Assembly (NCBI GenBank): GCA_900471525.1
Contig: UCEZ01000029.1
Location: 62,001-126,000 of the forward strand
From: Hyphomicrobiales bacterium
Lineage (GTDB): Bacteria > Pseudomonadota > Alphaproteobacteria > Rhizobiales > Rhizobiaceae
DNA: 64,000 nt
Reading direction: 5' to 3'
Shown: positions 1 through 12,763 of the stretch, one piece after another
How the letters are laid out: every line of letters starts with the position of its first letter
How positions within the stretch are numbered: the first letter of the stretch is position 1
Translations under genes and position numbers: made by a program
Notes under the pieces: model-generated
What the model was told of the DNA's origin: nothing
What the model saw: the letters and a program-made list of their open reading frames with translations, nothing else
The model's database searches: none

Positions 1-82
1 ACCGGCGGAAATGGGTGGCGAAATCATTGCGGCCGGAAGCGCTGAAATTCACGCACAGGCACTGGCGATCCTGAAGGGCTGA
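1..82 (+). CDS. C-terminal end of a truncated gene, possibly histidinol-phosphatase/inositol monophosphatase family
   Basis: Only the last 26 codons lie in the window, in the frame starting at base 2 and ending at a TGA at 80-82. The visible tail contains GGEIIAAG followed by an HAQALAILKG end. A glycine-rich strand followed by an 'AAG..xxHAxAL' end resembles the C-termini of HisN/inositol monophosphatase-family proteins in alphaproteobacteria, but this is a weak resemblance from memory. The gene would converge with the minus-strand hydrolase that ends at 101. The 5' part is outside the window. Confidence 0.4.
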   Translation, partial: PAEMGGEIIAAGSAEIHAQALAILKG

Positions 83-100
83 GAACCGGAAACAGGTGTT

Positions 101-1078
101 CTAAGCCGACAGATCCTCGTGTTCCATCATCGCCACATCCGCTGTGCTACCCGGTATGAATGCTTCGATCGCGGCGATCGCCTGGGCACGGTAGTGATCC
201 GCTTCCTGCAGCAGCTCATGGCGTCCGCCGTCGATCGGGATCATGTGGCCGGCACGGAAATTGCGGGCGAGGTTTTCGACTGCGAGATGCGGCACGAGCT
301 TGTCCTGCGTCGGGGCCAGCACAATGGTTGGCACGCGGATCTGCGTCAGGTGCTCGCGGCTTGATACGCGTTTGATCGCCTTGAAGGTCTCATGCAGCCA
401 GCGGGCGGTGGGTGGCCCGAGTGCCAGTTCCGGGTGGGTGTCGGTCAGTGCCTTGTTGCGGGCAAAGCGTCTTGCATCCGATGTCAGCAGGTTTTCGGAG
501 AATGGCAGTGAGCCTCTGTCGCGCATCAACGGCAGGAAGCCGAGGCCGCACAGGCTGAAAACGGCGGCCATAAGGCCGATCATGCCGTGACCGAGCTTCT
601 GACCGCCAAGCGCCACGAAGGGGGCGGCGATTGCCAGGCGGTCGATGCGGCTGGCAAGCAGCGGCGCCTGCGACAGCGCGATCAGCGCACCCATGGAATG
701 AGCGAGCATGAAGAAGGGCAGGCGGGTATCGGGCAGCACGATCTTCTCAAGGAAGATGGCAAGATCGCGCTCGTAGTCGGAAAAGCGGCGGACATGGCCG
801 CGGCGAGGCTTTTTCAGTAGCCGTTCGGAGCCTGCCTGGCCGCGCCAGTCGAAGGTCGCCACCCAGAGGCCGCGCGCGGTCAGCTCGCCGATGGTCTCGG
901 CATATTTCTCGATCGATTCATTGCGCCCCTGCAGCAGCACCACCGTGCCCTTAGCAACCTGTGCATCCGATTTGAAGATCGCATAGCGGATCTTCCTGTT
1001 CCCCACGCCATCGAAGTAGCCAACGGTGTGATTGCCGGGGATCGGATTGTCGGGCGTGGAGTAAAGGGTCGGCGTCAT
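101..1078 (-). CDS. Alpha/beta hydrolase, lysophospholipase (PldB-like)
   Basis: A 325-aa alpha/beta-hydrolase. The nucleophile elbow AHSMG places the catalytic serine near residue 128. An acid candidate lies in APTQDKLV and a histidine in GGRHELL near the C-terminus, completing a plausible triad. The N-terminal LLQGRNESIEKYAE segment resembles the oxyanion-hole region of monoacylglycerol lipase/lysophospholipase L2 proteins, so it probably deacylates lysophospholipids or monoglycerides. I start it at the ATG at 1078 because the in-frame extension to 1177 encodes a Cys/Arg-rich stretch not expected in this family. No signal peptide is evident, so it is probably cytoplasmic. The exact substrate cannot be read from sequence. 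Confidence 0.82.
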   Translation of the reverse strand: MTPTLYSTPDNPIPGNHTVGYFDGVGNRKIRYAIFKSDAQVAKGTVVLLQGRNESIEKYAETIGELTARGLWVATFDWRGQAGSERLLKKPRRGHVRRFSDYERDLAIFLEKIVLPDTRLPFFMLAHSMGALIALSQAPLLASRIDRLAIAAPFVALGGQKLGHGMIGLMAAVFSLCGLGFLPLMRDRGSLPFSENLLTSDARRFARNKALTDTHPELALGPPTARWLHETFKAIKRVSSREHLTQIRVPTIVLAPTQDKLVPHLAVENLARNFRAGHMIPIDGGRHELLQEADHYRAQAIAAIEAFIPGSTADVAMMEHEDLSA

Positions 1079-1468
1079 GGGCAAGGTCCGGCAGGTCTTT
1101 GCGACGGTGTGATGGCGGCACAAGGGTGCACAGGCAACACACCGGATTGGTAAAAGCTTATCCTTGGTCCATACCACTTAAGGAACGGTGCAGGCCACGC
1201 AACAGGGATAGGCGAGGCGATCCTGTCGGTCAAAGAAAAAGGGCCGGAAACGGTGGGGGACTGATTACCGTTCCCGGCCAGAGACAGTCGGTCGGCTGAA
1301 GACAAGCAGCATGCGGGAGAAGGGACGTTCACCGTTCTGCCTGCCCTGTCGTCCGATGATCGGTTTTTACCGCACGCAAGCTGAATGGATATGGAACTGG
1401 TCGTTCATCCTGCGTTTATCGGCGGGTAGGGCCACCTCATTGGTCGTTTGAACTTGTTTTGCCGGGGT
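1079..1468. other. Long intergenic region upstream of the heat-shock gene
   Basis: About 520 bases separate the hydrolase start from the hsp20 start. No convincing protein gene is visible; the short open frames here lack a ribosome site or recognisable product. The region holds a strong minus-strand intrinsic terminator at 1231-1279 with no annotated gene feeding it. On the right it holds the sigma-32-like promoter and ROSE-like leader of hsp20. The stretch 1280-1468 may encode a small RNA on the minus strand (see terminator and finding). Confidence 0.5.
1231..1279 (-). terminator. Strong intrinsic terminator with no known upstream gene
   Basis: Read on the minus strand, GGCCGGGAACGGT (1279-1267) pairs with ACCGTTTCCGGCC (1254-1242) in a 13-bp stem with one G-U pair. 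A TTTTTCTTT tract (1240-1232) follows directly. This is a textbook Rho-independent terminator. The nearest minus-strand material upstream is the 1280-1470 intergenic segment, so the likely client is an unannotated short transcript. Confidence 0.72.
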
Positions 1469-1498
1469 CTTGAAGGCCACAAAAACAATTCCCATTTC
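1469..1498 (+). promoter_or_regulatory. Sigma-32 (RpoH) type heat-shock promoter of hsp20
   Basis: CTTGAA at 1469-1474 and CCCATTTC at 1491-1498 are separated by 16 bases. This closely matches the heat-shock consensus (CTTGAA near -35, CCCCAT-T near -10). Initiation about 6-8 bases downstream would give an untranslated leader of roughly 97 bases. That length suits the ROSE-like structure ahead of the ATG at 1602. Confidence 0.65.
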
Positions 1499-1504
1499 AT
1501 CGTT

Positions 1505-1601
1505 ACGGGCGCCGAAGACGGGCTCGTTCACCGGTTCTGCCGTCGCCGCGTACGGGATGACAGAGCCAAGATCGCACACCAGTTGCTCAAAAGAGGACAC
1601 C
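1505..1601 (+). promoter_or_regulatory. ROSE-like RNA thermometer in the hsp20 leader
   Basis: The 3' end of the leader has TTGCTC (1583-1588), a short A-rich loop, then GAGGA (1593-1597), which contains the ribosome-binding site. The pairing is C-G, T-A, C-G, then a G-G opposition, then T-A. This is the hallmark of ROSE thermometers, where a U(U/C)GCU strand masks AGGA through a non-canonical G-G pair. Upstream GC-rich segments (about 1505-1560) can form the additional stems expected of ROSE. Location directly before an IbpA-type gene fits the family. The fold itself was not computed. Confidence 0.65.
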
Positions 1602-2078
1602 ATGCGTCACGTTGATTTTTCCCCCCTGTACCGTTCCACGGTTGGTTTCGACCGTCTCTTCACCATGCTCGACAGCCTCGGCCAGCCGGACCAGTCGCAG
1701 ACCTATCCGCCCTACAATATCGAGCGGACCGGCGAGAGCACCTACCGGATCACCATGGCTGTTGCCGGTTTTGACGAAAGCGAACTTTCGATCGAAGCGC
1801 GGGAACATACGCTGACCGTCAAGGGCGAGAAGAGCGAAGAAAAGGCGAGCGAGAACCAGTTCCTGTATCGCGGCATCGCCAAGCGCGCCTTCGAGCGCCG
1901 CTTCCAGCTCGCCGATCACGTGGAAATCCAGTCCGCTTCGTTGAAGAACGGCCTGCTTCACATCGATCTCCTGCGCGAGATTCCGGAAGCCGCCAAACCG
2001 CGCCGCATCGACATCGTTGCCGCGCAGTCGGCGCCGAAGCAGATCGAAGCAACCCAGATCGATGGCAACGCCAACTAA
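1602..2078 (+). CDS. ibpA: Small heat-shock protein, Hsp20/IbpA family
   Basis: A 158-aa alpha-crystallin-domain chaperone of the IbpA/HspA class. It starts at the ATG at 1602 behind AAGAGGACACC; the upstream in-frame codons belong to the leader. The N-terminal part (RHVDFSPLYRSTVGFDRLF) is the usual rhizobial sHsp start. The crystallin domain spans roughly residues 38-130 (YPPYNIERTGE, ITMAVAGFDESEL, LTVKGEK, FERRFQL, LKNGLLHIDL). Such proteins hold unfolding proteins in the cytoplasm for DnaK/ClpB. Regulation is expected at two levels: the sigma-32 promoter at 1469-1498 and the leader thermometer. Confidence 0.95.
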   Translation: MRHVDFSPLYRSTVGFDRLFTMLDSLGQPDQSQTYPPYNIERTGESTYRITMAVAGFDESELSIEAREHTLTVKGEKSEEKASENQFLYRGIAKRAFERRFQLADHVEIQSASLKNGLLHIDLLREIPEAAKPRRIDIVAAQSAPKQIEATQIDGNAN

Positions 2079-2105
2079 GCGATTAGCCTCGATTGCGGCA
2101 TGAAG

Positions 2106-2134
2106 AAGCGGCGTCCGGGTGGCGCCGCTTTTTT
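2106..2134 (+). terminator. Intrinsic terminator of hsp20
   Basis: AAGCGGCG (2106-2113) pairs with CGCCGCTT (2123-2130) around a 9-base loop and runs into a six-T tract (2129-2134). The T tract overlaps the stop codon of the convergent transporter gene at 2133. Confidence 0.85.
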
Positions 2135-3128
2135 ATTGTGCGGCGGCGGCCGCTGCTTCCGTCTCCCGACGACGACCCCTTGCGGCGTATTTCTGGGCAA
2201 TCACCGCGCAGGCCATCAACTGGATCTGGTGGAACAGCATCAGCGGCAGGACGATGCTGCCGATGCCCTGGCCGGCGAAGATGACGTTGGCCATGGGTAC
2301 GCCGCTGGCAAGGCTCTTCTTCGAGCCGCAGAAGGTGATGGCGATCTCGTCCTCTTTCGAAAATCCGAGCAGGCGGCTGCCGAACATCGTGACGATGAGC
2401 ACGATGGCGAGAAGCAGAACGTCGAGGGCGACCACAACGACAATGTCGCGCGCTGAAAACGTGTTCCAGATGCCCTCTGTCACCGCCTCGCTGAAGGCGA
2501 GATAGACCACCATCAGGATCGAACCGCGATCGACCGGCATCAGCAGTTTTTTACGCGCTCGGATGAAGTTGCCGATCCAGGGTTGGAGAATCTGGCCCAG
2601 GACGAATGGCGCCAGCAATTGCAGCAGGATCTGCTCCAACGCATCGAATGAGAAGCCGCCATGACCGCCGGCGGCAAACAAAAGGCCGACGAGCAATGGC
2701 GTCAGGAACATGCCGAAAATGTTGGAGGCGGATGCCGCGCAGATGGCTGCGGGAACATTGCCGCCGGCCATCGAGGTGAAGGCGATCGACGATTGCACGG
2801 TCGAGGGCAGGACGCAGAGAAAGAGGATGCCGGTATAGAGCGCCGGCGGCAGCAGGGTTGGCGGCAGAAAGCCGACCGCGAGGCCGAGCAGCGGGAAGAG
2901 GACGAAGGTCGAGGCCAGGATGACGATATGCAGCCGCCAGTGCAGCAGGCCCGCCAGCACGACATCACGCGACAGCCGCGCGCCGTGCAGGAAGAACAGA
3001 AGGCCGATCGCGATCTTCGTCGCCAGGCCGAACCATTCGGCCGGCTCGCCGGAAATCGGCAGGAGAGAGGCAAGAACGACCGTGAGGACAAGGAGGATAG
3101 TGAAGGTGTCAGGCAGGAAGCGGCGCAT
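2133..3128 (-). CDS. Bile acid:sodium symporter family transporter (SBF-like)
   Basis: A 331-aa integral membrane protein with about nine or ten hydrophobic segments, beginning with FTILLVLTVVLASLLPI. It matches the YfeH/SBF-like branch of the bile acid:Na+ symporter superfamily. Landmarks are FFLHGARLSRD near residues 46-56, LCVLPSTVQSSIAFTSMAGGN near 103-123 (the family's crossing-helix region), and FCGSKKSLASGVPMA near 267-281. The substrate is unknown; bacterial members are proposed to take up organic anions with sodium. It stands alone, convergent with hsp20, and its stop codon falls inside the hsp20 terminator's T tract. Confidence 0.88.
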   Translation of the reverse strand: MRRFLPDTFTILLVLTVVLASLLPISGEPAEWFGLATKIAIGLLFFLHGARLSRDVVLAGLLHWRLHIVILASTFVLFPLLGLAVGFLPPTLLPPALYTGILFLCVLPSTVQSSIAFTSMAGGNVPAAICAASASNIFGMFLTPLLVGLLFAAGGHGGFSFDALEQILLQLLAPFVLGQILQPWIGNFIRARKKLLMPVDRGSILMVVYLAFSEAVTEGIWNTFSARDIVVVVALDVLLLAIVLIVTMFGSRLLGFSKEDEIAITFCGSKKSLASGVPMANVIFAGQGIGSIVLPLMLFHQIQLMACAVIAQKYAARGRRRETEAAAAAAQ

Positions 3129-3453
3129 GGTGTCTCTTTATGGTATCAGGCACCCCAATCCTTTACCCCCAAGGAGGGCTTAGCAAGCCCCGATAAATTG
3201 CTCGATGTCTTCAGCCGTTGTCGCCAAGCTGGAGGCTTCATCCATATCCGAAGCAGCGCTGACCGAGACCAAGCATTCGGACAAACCAATACTTGAACAA
3301 ATGGCGCCTGCAAGGGCACTTTTTTATTTGGCTCATTTTCTCTTCTGATTCGTCATAGACTCAGCGGCGTTGGATTCTTGCCGCAACTGTGTCAATCTGA
3401 AAAAGCGTGCGGATCGCATGTATAATGTCCGATCCTGCACCGGGGGAGTGACC
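3129..3453. other. Divergent intergenic region between the SBF transporter and the caspase-like gene
   Basis: About 325 bases containing the two divergent promoters by position. No protein gene or strong hairpin was recognised. The right-hand part (3316-3370) is T-rich. The segment 3418-3453 could be translated if the caspase-like gene used the upstream ATG at 3418 instead of the GTG at 3454. Confidence 0.5.
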
Positions 3454-5094
3454 GTGTGTGCCGTTGGCCTTTTCCGCGTTCGTTTCGCCACGCTGCCTGC
3501 TCTCGTCGCGGCAGTCCTTCTTTTCATGTGCGGATTGGCGCAAGCGCAAACGGACAAGAAGGTTGCCCTCGTTATCGGCAATTCCCATTACGCCAATGAG
3601 GCCGCGCTGACCAATCCGCACAACGACGCCGAGGATATGGCTGAGGTGCTGTCGCGTATCGGCTTCAAGGTCATGGTCAAGTTCGATCTTGACTATAATT
3701 CCCTGCGAAACTCGCTGATGGAATTCACTCAACTCGCCGACCAGGCCGAAATCGCGGCGGTATTTTATGCCGGCCATGGCATCGAGATGTCCGGCACCAA
3801 CTATCTCATTCCTATCGACGCCCGTCTCGACAACGAAAGCCAGATCGCCTTCCAGGCTCTGCCGTTGGACTTGGTTCTGAATTCGGTCAGTGGCGCCTCG
3901 CGTTTGCGCATCGTTTTCCTCGACGCCTGTCGCAATAATCCGTTTCTCAAGAAGATCCAGTCGCGTCTCGGCACGAGCCGTTCGGCGCTCGGGCGCGGGC
4001 TGGCCCCCATCGAGCCGAACGAGGGCACGGTCGTTGCTTTTGCAGCCAAGGATGGAACAACGGCGAGTGACGGCGCCGAGCGCAACAGCCCTTTCACAAA
4101 GGCACTGCTCAAACACATTGTCCAACCGGGCCTCGACGTCGATTTTCTGCTGCGCCATGTGCGCGACGATGTGCTGAAAGAAACCGGCGGCAAGCAGGAA
4201 CCGTACAAATATGGCTCGCTGCCCGCCGAAAGCCTGACGCTGGCCGAGACTGACGAGGCCGCGGCGGCTGAAAGACAGAAGCCCGGACAGGGCGCTTCCC
4301 AAACGCCGGCCCAGAGCGAAGTGCGCAGCGAAACCGACAAGGCCCGCGTAGCCTGGGAGGCGGTCAGCAATAGCAACAATCCCACGGATATGGCGACGAT
4401 CGTGCGGATGTTTCCGGGTACCGTCTATGCCGATCTCGCCCAGGCCAGGATTGCTCAGATTTCCGCCGATGAAACACACGAACCGGGCGAGGCTACCGAA
4501 GTCGCCGTCAACACGACCGGCGATTTCACCGGTACGATGCAGCGGACACCGGACCAAAGCACACCGAAGAGCTGGTTCATGGCGACCTATGCCGATATCG
4601 ATTTCTTTGGCGGTGATCTCTACGAAACCGGCTTGAAAGTGCAAAGGGCCGACCAATGCGCAGCCCTTTGCAGCAGTAATCTTGCCTGTCGCATGTTCAC
4701 CTTCAACTGGAAGGCCCAGCGCTGCTTCCTCAAGAGCAGTTACGAGGTGGCGCAAAAGGCGAGCGGCGTGACCAGCGGCTTCTTTTTCAAGGCGGGGCTC
4801 AGCGATCCGCCGGCGGTGATCACTATCGAGTGGGAGCTCATGGTTTCGGCGGATATCCAGGCGCTCGATCTTGGCCCAACAGATGACCGGACCTATGCGG
4901 GCTGTTTCCAGAATTGCAGGGGCGACAACCGCTGCACCGCTCTTTCCTTCGCCAACAAGGCAAAGCGAAATAAATGCTGGTTGAAGGGTGGGTATGCGGG
5001 AAATTCAGTCGACGCCCGCGGCGTCGTTTCCGCTCGCCGCGCGCAGGAGATTGTTTCGCCGTTCCTGGTCGTGCCGGCAGTGTCGAAGGACTAG
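3454..5094 (+). CDS. Secreted caspase-like (peptidase C14) protein with two PAN/Apple-type modules
   Basis: About 546 aa from the GTG at 3454, which sits six bases after a GGGGGAG ribosome site; the in-frame ATG at 3418 has a weaker one. A signal peptide ending near AQA is followed by a p20 caspase domain (KKVALVIGNSHY onward). The catalytic pair is His108 in FYAGHG and Cys159 in DACRNNP. After a charged linker come two cysteine-rich PAN/Apple-like segments: one at about residues 380-450 (DQCAALC, CRMFTFNW, CFLKS) and a degenerate one at about 455-520 (CFQNC, CTALSFANK, CWLKG). The enzyme probably acts outside the inner membrane on an unknown target. A secreted GH3 gene follows after 76 bases. 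Confidence 0.85.
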   Translation: MCAVGLFRVRFATLPALVAAVLLFMCGLAQAQTDKKVALVIGNSHYANEAALTNPHNDAEDMAEVLSRIGFKVMVKFDLDYNSLRNSLMEFTQLADQAEIAAVFYAGHGIEMSGTNYLIPIDARLDNESQIAFQALPLDLVLNSVSGASRLRIVFLDACRNNPFLKKIQSRLGTSRSALGRGLAPIEPNEGTVVAFAAKDGTTASDGAERNSPFTKALLKHIVQPGLDVDFLLRHVRDDVLKETGGKQEPYKYGSLPAESLTLAETDEAAAAERQKPGQGASQTPAQSEVRSETDKARVAWEAVSNSNNPTDMATIVRMFPGTVYADLAQARIAQISADETHEPGEATEVAVNTTGDFTGTMQRTPDQSTPKSWFMATYADIDFFGGDLYETGLKVQRADQCAALCSSNLACRMFTFNWKAQRCFLKSSYEVAQKASGVTSGFFFKAGLSDPPAVITIEWELMVSADIQALDLGPTDDRTYAGCFQNCRGDNRCTALSFANKAKRNKCWLKGGYAGNSVDARGVVSARRAQEIVSPFLVVPAVSKD

Positions 5095-5170
5095 CACGTC
5101 CCGCCTGCCCAATACCTTCTGAGAGACACTGTACCGGAAGGACGCCGAGCGATTTGATTAGGGGAAACGC

Positions 5171-6352
5171 ATGTTGCGGGCAGCCACTTTCATTGCTCTC
5201 TTTTTCCTTGGCTCGATGGCGGGGCCGGCGTGTCTTGCGCAGGAGTTGGCCGACACCAAAAGCGCGTCACGCAACGACCTGTCCGAAATGATCGGTCAAA
5301 TGATCATGGTCGGTTTCGAGGGGGCCACGACCGACGATGCCGATTTTCGAAAGATCCTTGAAAAAGCTCATAAGGGACGGATTACCGGTGTGCTTTATCT
5401 GCAGCGCAACATCGTAGACCACCGCAGTGTACGCGCGATGAACAAGGCGCTGCAGCACTCCGCCCGCCACCCCTTTCTGATTGCCATAGACCAGGAAGGC
5501 GGCGCCATCCAGCGTGTGCCCGAAAAAGCCGGGTTCCCGCGCGTGCCATCGGCCCGCTCGGTTGCCCGCAAGACAACCCCCCGCGAAGCCTATGAGACCT
5601 ATGGTGGTCTTGCCAGCTATTTGAACAAATGGGGTTTCAACCTCAATCTGGGGCCTGTCGCCGATCTCGACATTAACCCCGACAATCCGGTTATCGGCCG
5701 CCTCGGTCGGAGCTTTTCCGCCGATCCATCAACGGTGGTGCAATATTCCGCAGCTTTCGTCGAAAGCCATCGCGAGCATGGGGTGCTGACGGCGCTGAAG
5801 CATTTCCCCGGGCATGGTTCCAGTCGGCGTGACAGTCACGACGGATGGGCTGATGTGACCGAAACATCGAAGCCTGCAGAGATCGAGGTGTTTCGCAAAC
5901 TCATCGCCGAGGGCTATGCCGACCTCGTGATGAGCGGACACACCTATGACGCAAAATTCCGGACCGGCACGCGAAAGTTGCCGGCCAGCCTCGAACCGGG
6001 CGTCATTCGCGATCTGCTCCGGAAAGAGCTTGGCTACCGTGGTGCGGTTATCTCCGACGATCTCCAGATGGCTGCGATTGCCGATCAATTCTCGCTCAAG
6101 GATGCAGTCGTCAGCGCTGTTCTCGCCGGCAACGACATTCTTGTCTTCGGCAATTCCAAATCCGTAGATCCGGAGATCGACACGAAGGTCACTGCCATCC
6201 TGAAGGCCGCGGCGGCAAAGGACGTAGCGGTGCAAAAAGCGATCGCCTCGGCCTATCGCAGGGTCCTCAAGCTCAAGAGCCGGCTTGCCGCCGCCGGTAA
6301 CGTCGATCCGATCTCAGCGCGTCCAATCGGGGGCTCGTCCGTCCCGGACTAA
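5171..6352 (+). CDS. Secreted glycoside hydrolase family 3 (beta-N-acetylhexosaminidase, NagZ-like)
   Basis: A 393-aa GH3 enzyme preceded by AGGGGAAACGC. An N-terminal signal peptide ends around residue 24 (CLAQ), so unlike cytoplasmic NagZ it is predicted to be exported. Family motifs are IDQEGGAIQR near 106-115, KHFPGHG at 210-216 with DSHD at 221-224 (the His/Asp dyad of NagZ-type enzymes), and VISDD at 293-297 carrying the nucleophile aspartate. It probably removes N-acetylglucosamine from peptidoglycan fragments or another amino-sugar polymer. It lies downstream of the caspase-PAN gene on the same strand, so co-transcription is plausible. Confidence 0.88.
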   Translation: MLRAATFIALFFLGSMAGPACLAQELADTKSASRNDLSEMIGQMIMVGFEGATTDDADFRKILEKAHKGRITGVLYLQRNIVDHRSVRAMNKALQHSARHPFLIAIDQEGGAIQRVPEKAGFPRVPSARSVARKTTPREAYETYGGLASYLNKWGFNLNLGPVADLDINPDNPVIGRLGRSFSADPSTVVQYSAAFVESHREHGVLTALKHFPGHGSSRRDSHDGWADVTETSKPAEIEVFRKLIAEGYADLVMSGHTYDAKFRTGTRKLPASLEPGVIRDLLRKELGYRGAVISDDLQMAAIADQFSLKDAVVSAVLAGNDILVFGNSKSVDPEIDTKVTAILKAAAAKDVAVQKAIASAYRRVLKLKSRLAAAGNVDPISARPIGGSSVPD

Positions 6353-6422
6353 AGCATCGTCGTGCCCTAGCGCGTCCGCGCTGGAACGGGTGTCCGGCTC
6401 CTTCGGCTGCCGTGCGCTCTGT

Positions 6423-7472
6423 TTAGGGCACCACATCAAGAAAACGATCGACATCGGCGGTTTGTGTCGCGAAACTGGTGACGAGGCGATAGAGGCCCTC
6501 GTCTTCGGCAACTGATCCGGCCAGCGTGTGCGGCACCGGCCAATCATAGAAGACTGCGCCTTCAGCCTCCAGCCTCGATGCCGTTTCCTTTTTCAGGATG
6601 ACAAAGAGTTCGTTCGAGCCCGTCGGCCAGGCGAGCCTTGTGCTGTTCGATGCGGCAACGCCTTCGGCAAGCCGGTTTGCCATGCCGTTTGCGTGGCGGG
6701 CGAGATCGAGCCAGAGGCCGCCTTCGAGATAGGCGTCGAACTGGGCGGCGATGAAACGGGATTTCGAGAAGAGCTGGGCGGAGCGCTTGCGCAGGTAACC
6801 CATCTCTTCGGCCTTGCTCGTGTCGAACAGGATCAGCGCTTCGGCGCACCAGCAGCCGTTCTTGGTGCCGCCGAAGGAGAGCAGATCGACGCCGCGTTTC
6901 CAGGTCATTTCGGCCGGTGTCGTGTCAAGCGTGACCAACGCGTTGGCGAAGCGGGCGCCGTCCATGTGCAGTGGCAGATTGGCCGACTTGGCAATGTTGG
7001 CGATCGCATCGATTTCGTCGAGGCTGTAGACGGTGCCGGCTTCGGTAGCCTGGGTCATGGTGATGGCCATCGGCTGGCCGCCGTGGACGCCGCCGCCACG
7101 TGAGTGTTTGATCTGTTTCTCCAGCAGGGCCGGGTTTATCTTGCCGTGCGTTCCGTCCACCGGGGAGAGCTTTGCACCATGGGAGAAGAACTCGGGCGCG
7201 CCGCATTCGTCGACATTCACATGCGCTTCGCGATGGCAGAACACATGGCCGCCGGGGCGGTTGGCGCTGGCGAGCGCCAGGGAGTTGGCGGCGGTTCCGG
7301 TTGCGACGAAGAACACGGCCACGTCGCGTTCGAACACCTCGGAGAACGCCTTCTCGACCTTTTTATCCAGTTCGCTGGTGCCATAGGCGGACGCAAAGCC
7401 ACCGGCTGCCTTGACCAGGCTTTCGGCGATCACGGGATGGGCGCCCGCCCAGTTGTCGGAGGAAAAAATCAT
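6423..7472 (-). CDS. ltaE: Low-specificity L-threonine aldolase
   Basis: A 349-aa PLP enzyme of the aromatic amino acid beta-eliminating lyase/threonine aldolase group. It splits L-threonine or L-allo-threonine to glycine and acetaldehyde in the cytoplasm. HMDGARFANA (169-178) supplies the cofactor-binding aspartate, and SFGGTKNG (199-206) supplies the PLP lysine at about residue 204. The start at 7472 (MIFSSDNWAG) fits family N-termini and has AGGA about 10 bases upstream; in-frame codons reaching 7556 look untranslated. It is monocistronic and divergent from gltB. Confidence 0.92.
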   Translation of the reverse strand: MIFSSDNWAGAHPVIAESLVKAAGGFASAYGTSELDKKVEKAFSEVFERDVAVFFVATGTAANSLALASANRPGGHVFCHREAHVNVDECGAPEFFSHGAKLSPVDGTHGKINPALLEKQIKHSRGGGVHGGQPMAITMTQATEAGTVYSLDEIDAIANIAKSANLPLHMDGARFANALVTLDTTPAEMTWKRGVDLLSFGGTKNGCWCAEALILFDTSKAEEMGYLRKRSAQLFSKSRFIAAQFDAYLEGGLWLDLARHANGMANRLAEGVAASNSTRLAWPTGSNELFVILKKETASRLEAEGAVFYDWPVPHTLAGSVAEDEGLYRLVTSFATQTADVDRFLDVVP

Positions 7473-8038
7473 CGATGCGGTCCTGTATTTTTCGGGCATA
7501 CAATGCCCGGATTGATGGCTTGTGAGAGACCATAAGGATGCTGTCGGCGCAATCAATCCACAGAAGGCGAGATAAGGACAATATCAGACCAGTTTGAAAC
7601 CAAACTGAAGAAAATCGCGGCTTATTGAAATAAAATTACAAAATCACGAAATTAACCGCAATGTTCGGTAAAATCTCATCGAATATTTTGCATTAGTGGT
7701 CTTGCGGTCCAGGGGTGTTTCTGGCATAGAGCCTATGAAATAGGACAGTAAGCCTGTCCTATTTCGGTCTTGAGACCAGAAAGACGCCGGACAGCCCCCA
7801 CAATGCGGGGCGCCGGCCGACGATTGGCAACCGCGCCGGGCGTTCGAAGCCCGTGCTGACGCAGCAATCGCGATGGTCGCGGATACTCTTTGCCTGATGC
7901 AGTAAATGCTTCATTTGCGACCGGATCAGGATCATGCAACGATAATGCCGGTGCCGGCCGGAACGGGACTCTTGCCCGCAAAGCCTGCCTGGACTGCGGA
8001 AATACCCGGTATCAATCGGGTTAACAGGAGGGAAGACG
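7473..8038. other. Long AT-rich leader region upstream of gltB
   Basis: The 566 bases between ltaE and gltB contain no recognisable protein gene. Bases 7590-7695 are markedly AT-rich for this chromosome and are a natural place for promoters and Lrp- or NtrC-type control, although no consensus site was identified with confidence. A perfect 12-bp inverted repeat lies at 7737-7765. The gltB ribosome site AGGAGGGAAG lies at the right end. Confidence 0.55.
7737..7765. repeat. Perfect 12-bp inverted repeat upstream of gltB
   Basis: GAAATAGGACAG (7737-7748) and CTGTCCTATTTC (7754-7765) are exact reverse complements separated by TAAGC. A small second dyad, GGTCTTGAGACC, follows at 7766-7777. There is no T tract, so it is not a standard terminator. 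It could be an operator, a leader RNA structure, or a short intergenic repeat copy. Confidence 0.7.

Positions 8039-12762
<4,724 letters not shown>

Positions 12763-12763
<1 letters not shown>

Noticed and set aside
1367-1603. A 78-codon minus-strand frame opposite the hsp20 leader
   Set aside because: It lies across the sigma-32 promoter and ROSE leader and has no recognisable product; an sRNA is a better explanation for the nearby terminator.
3361-4755. A 464-codon minus-strand frame opposite the caspase-like gene
   Set aside because: It is antisense to a gene with clear catalytic motifs and signal peptide; it has no recognisable domain and no ribosome site.
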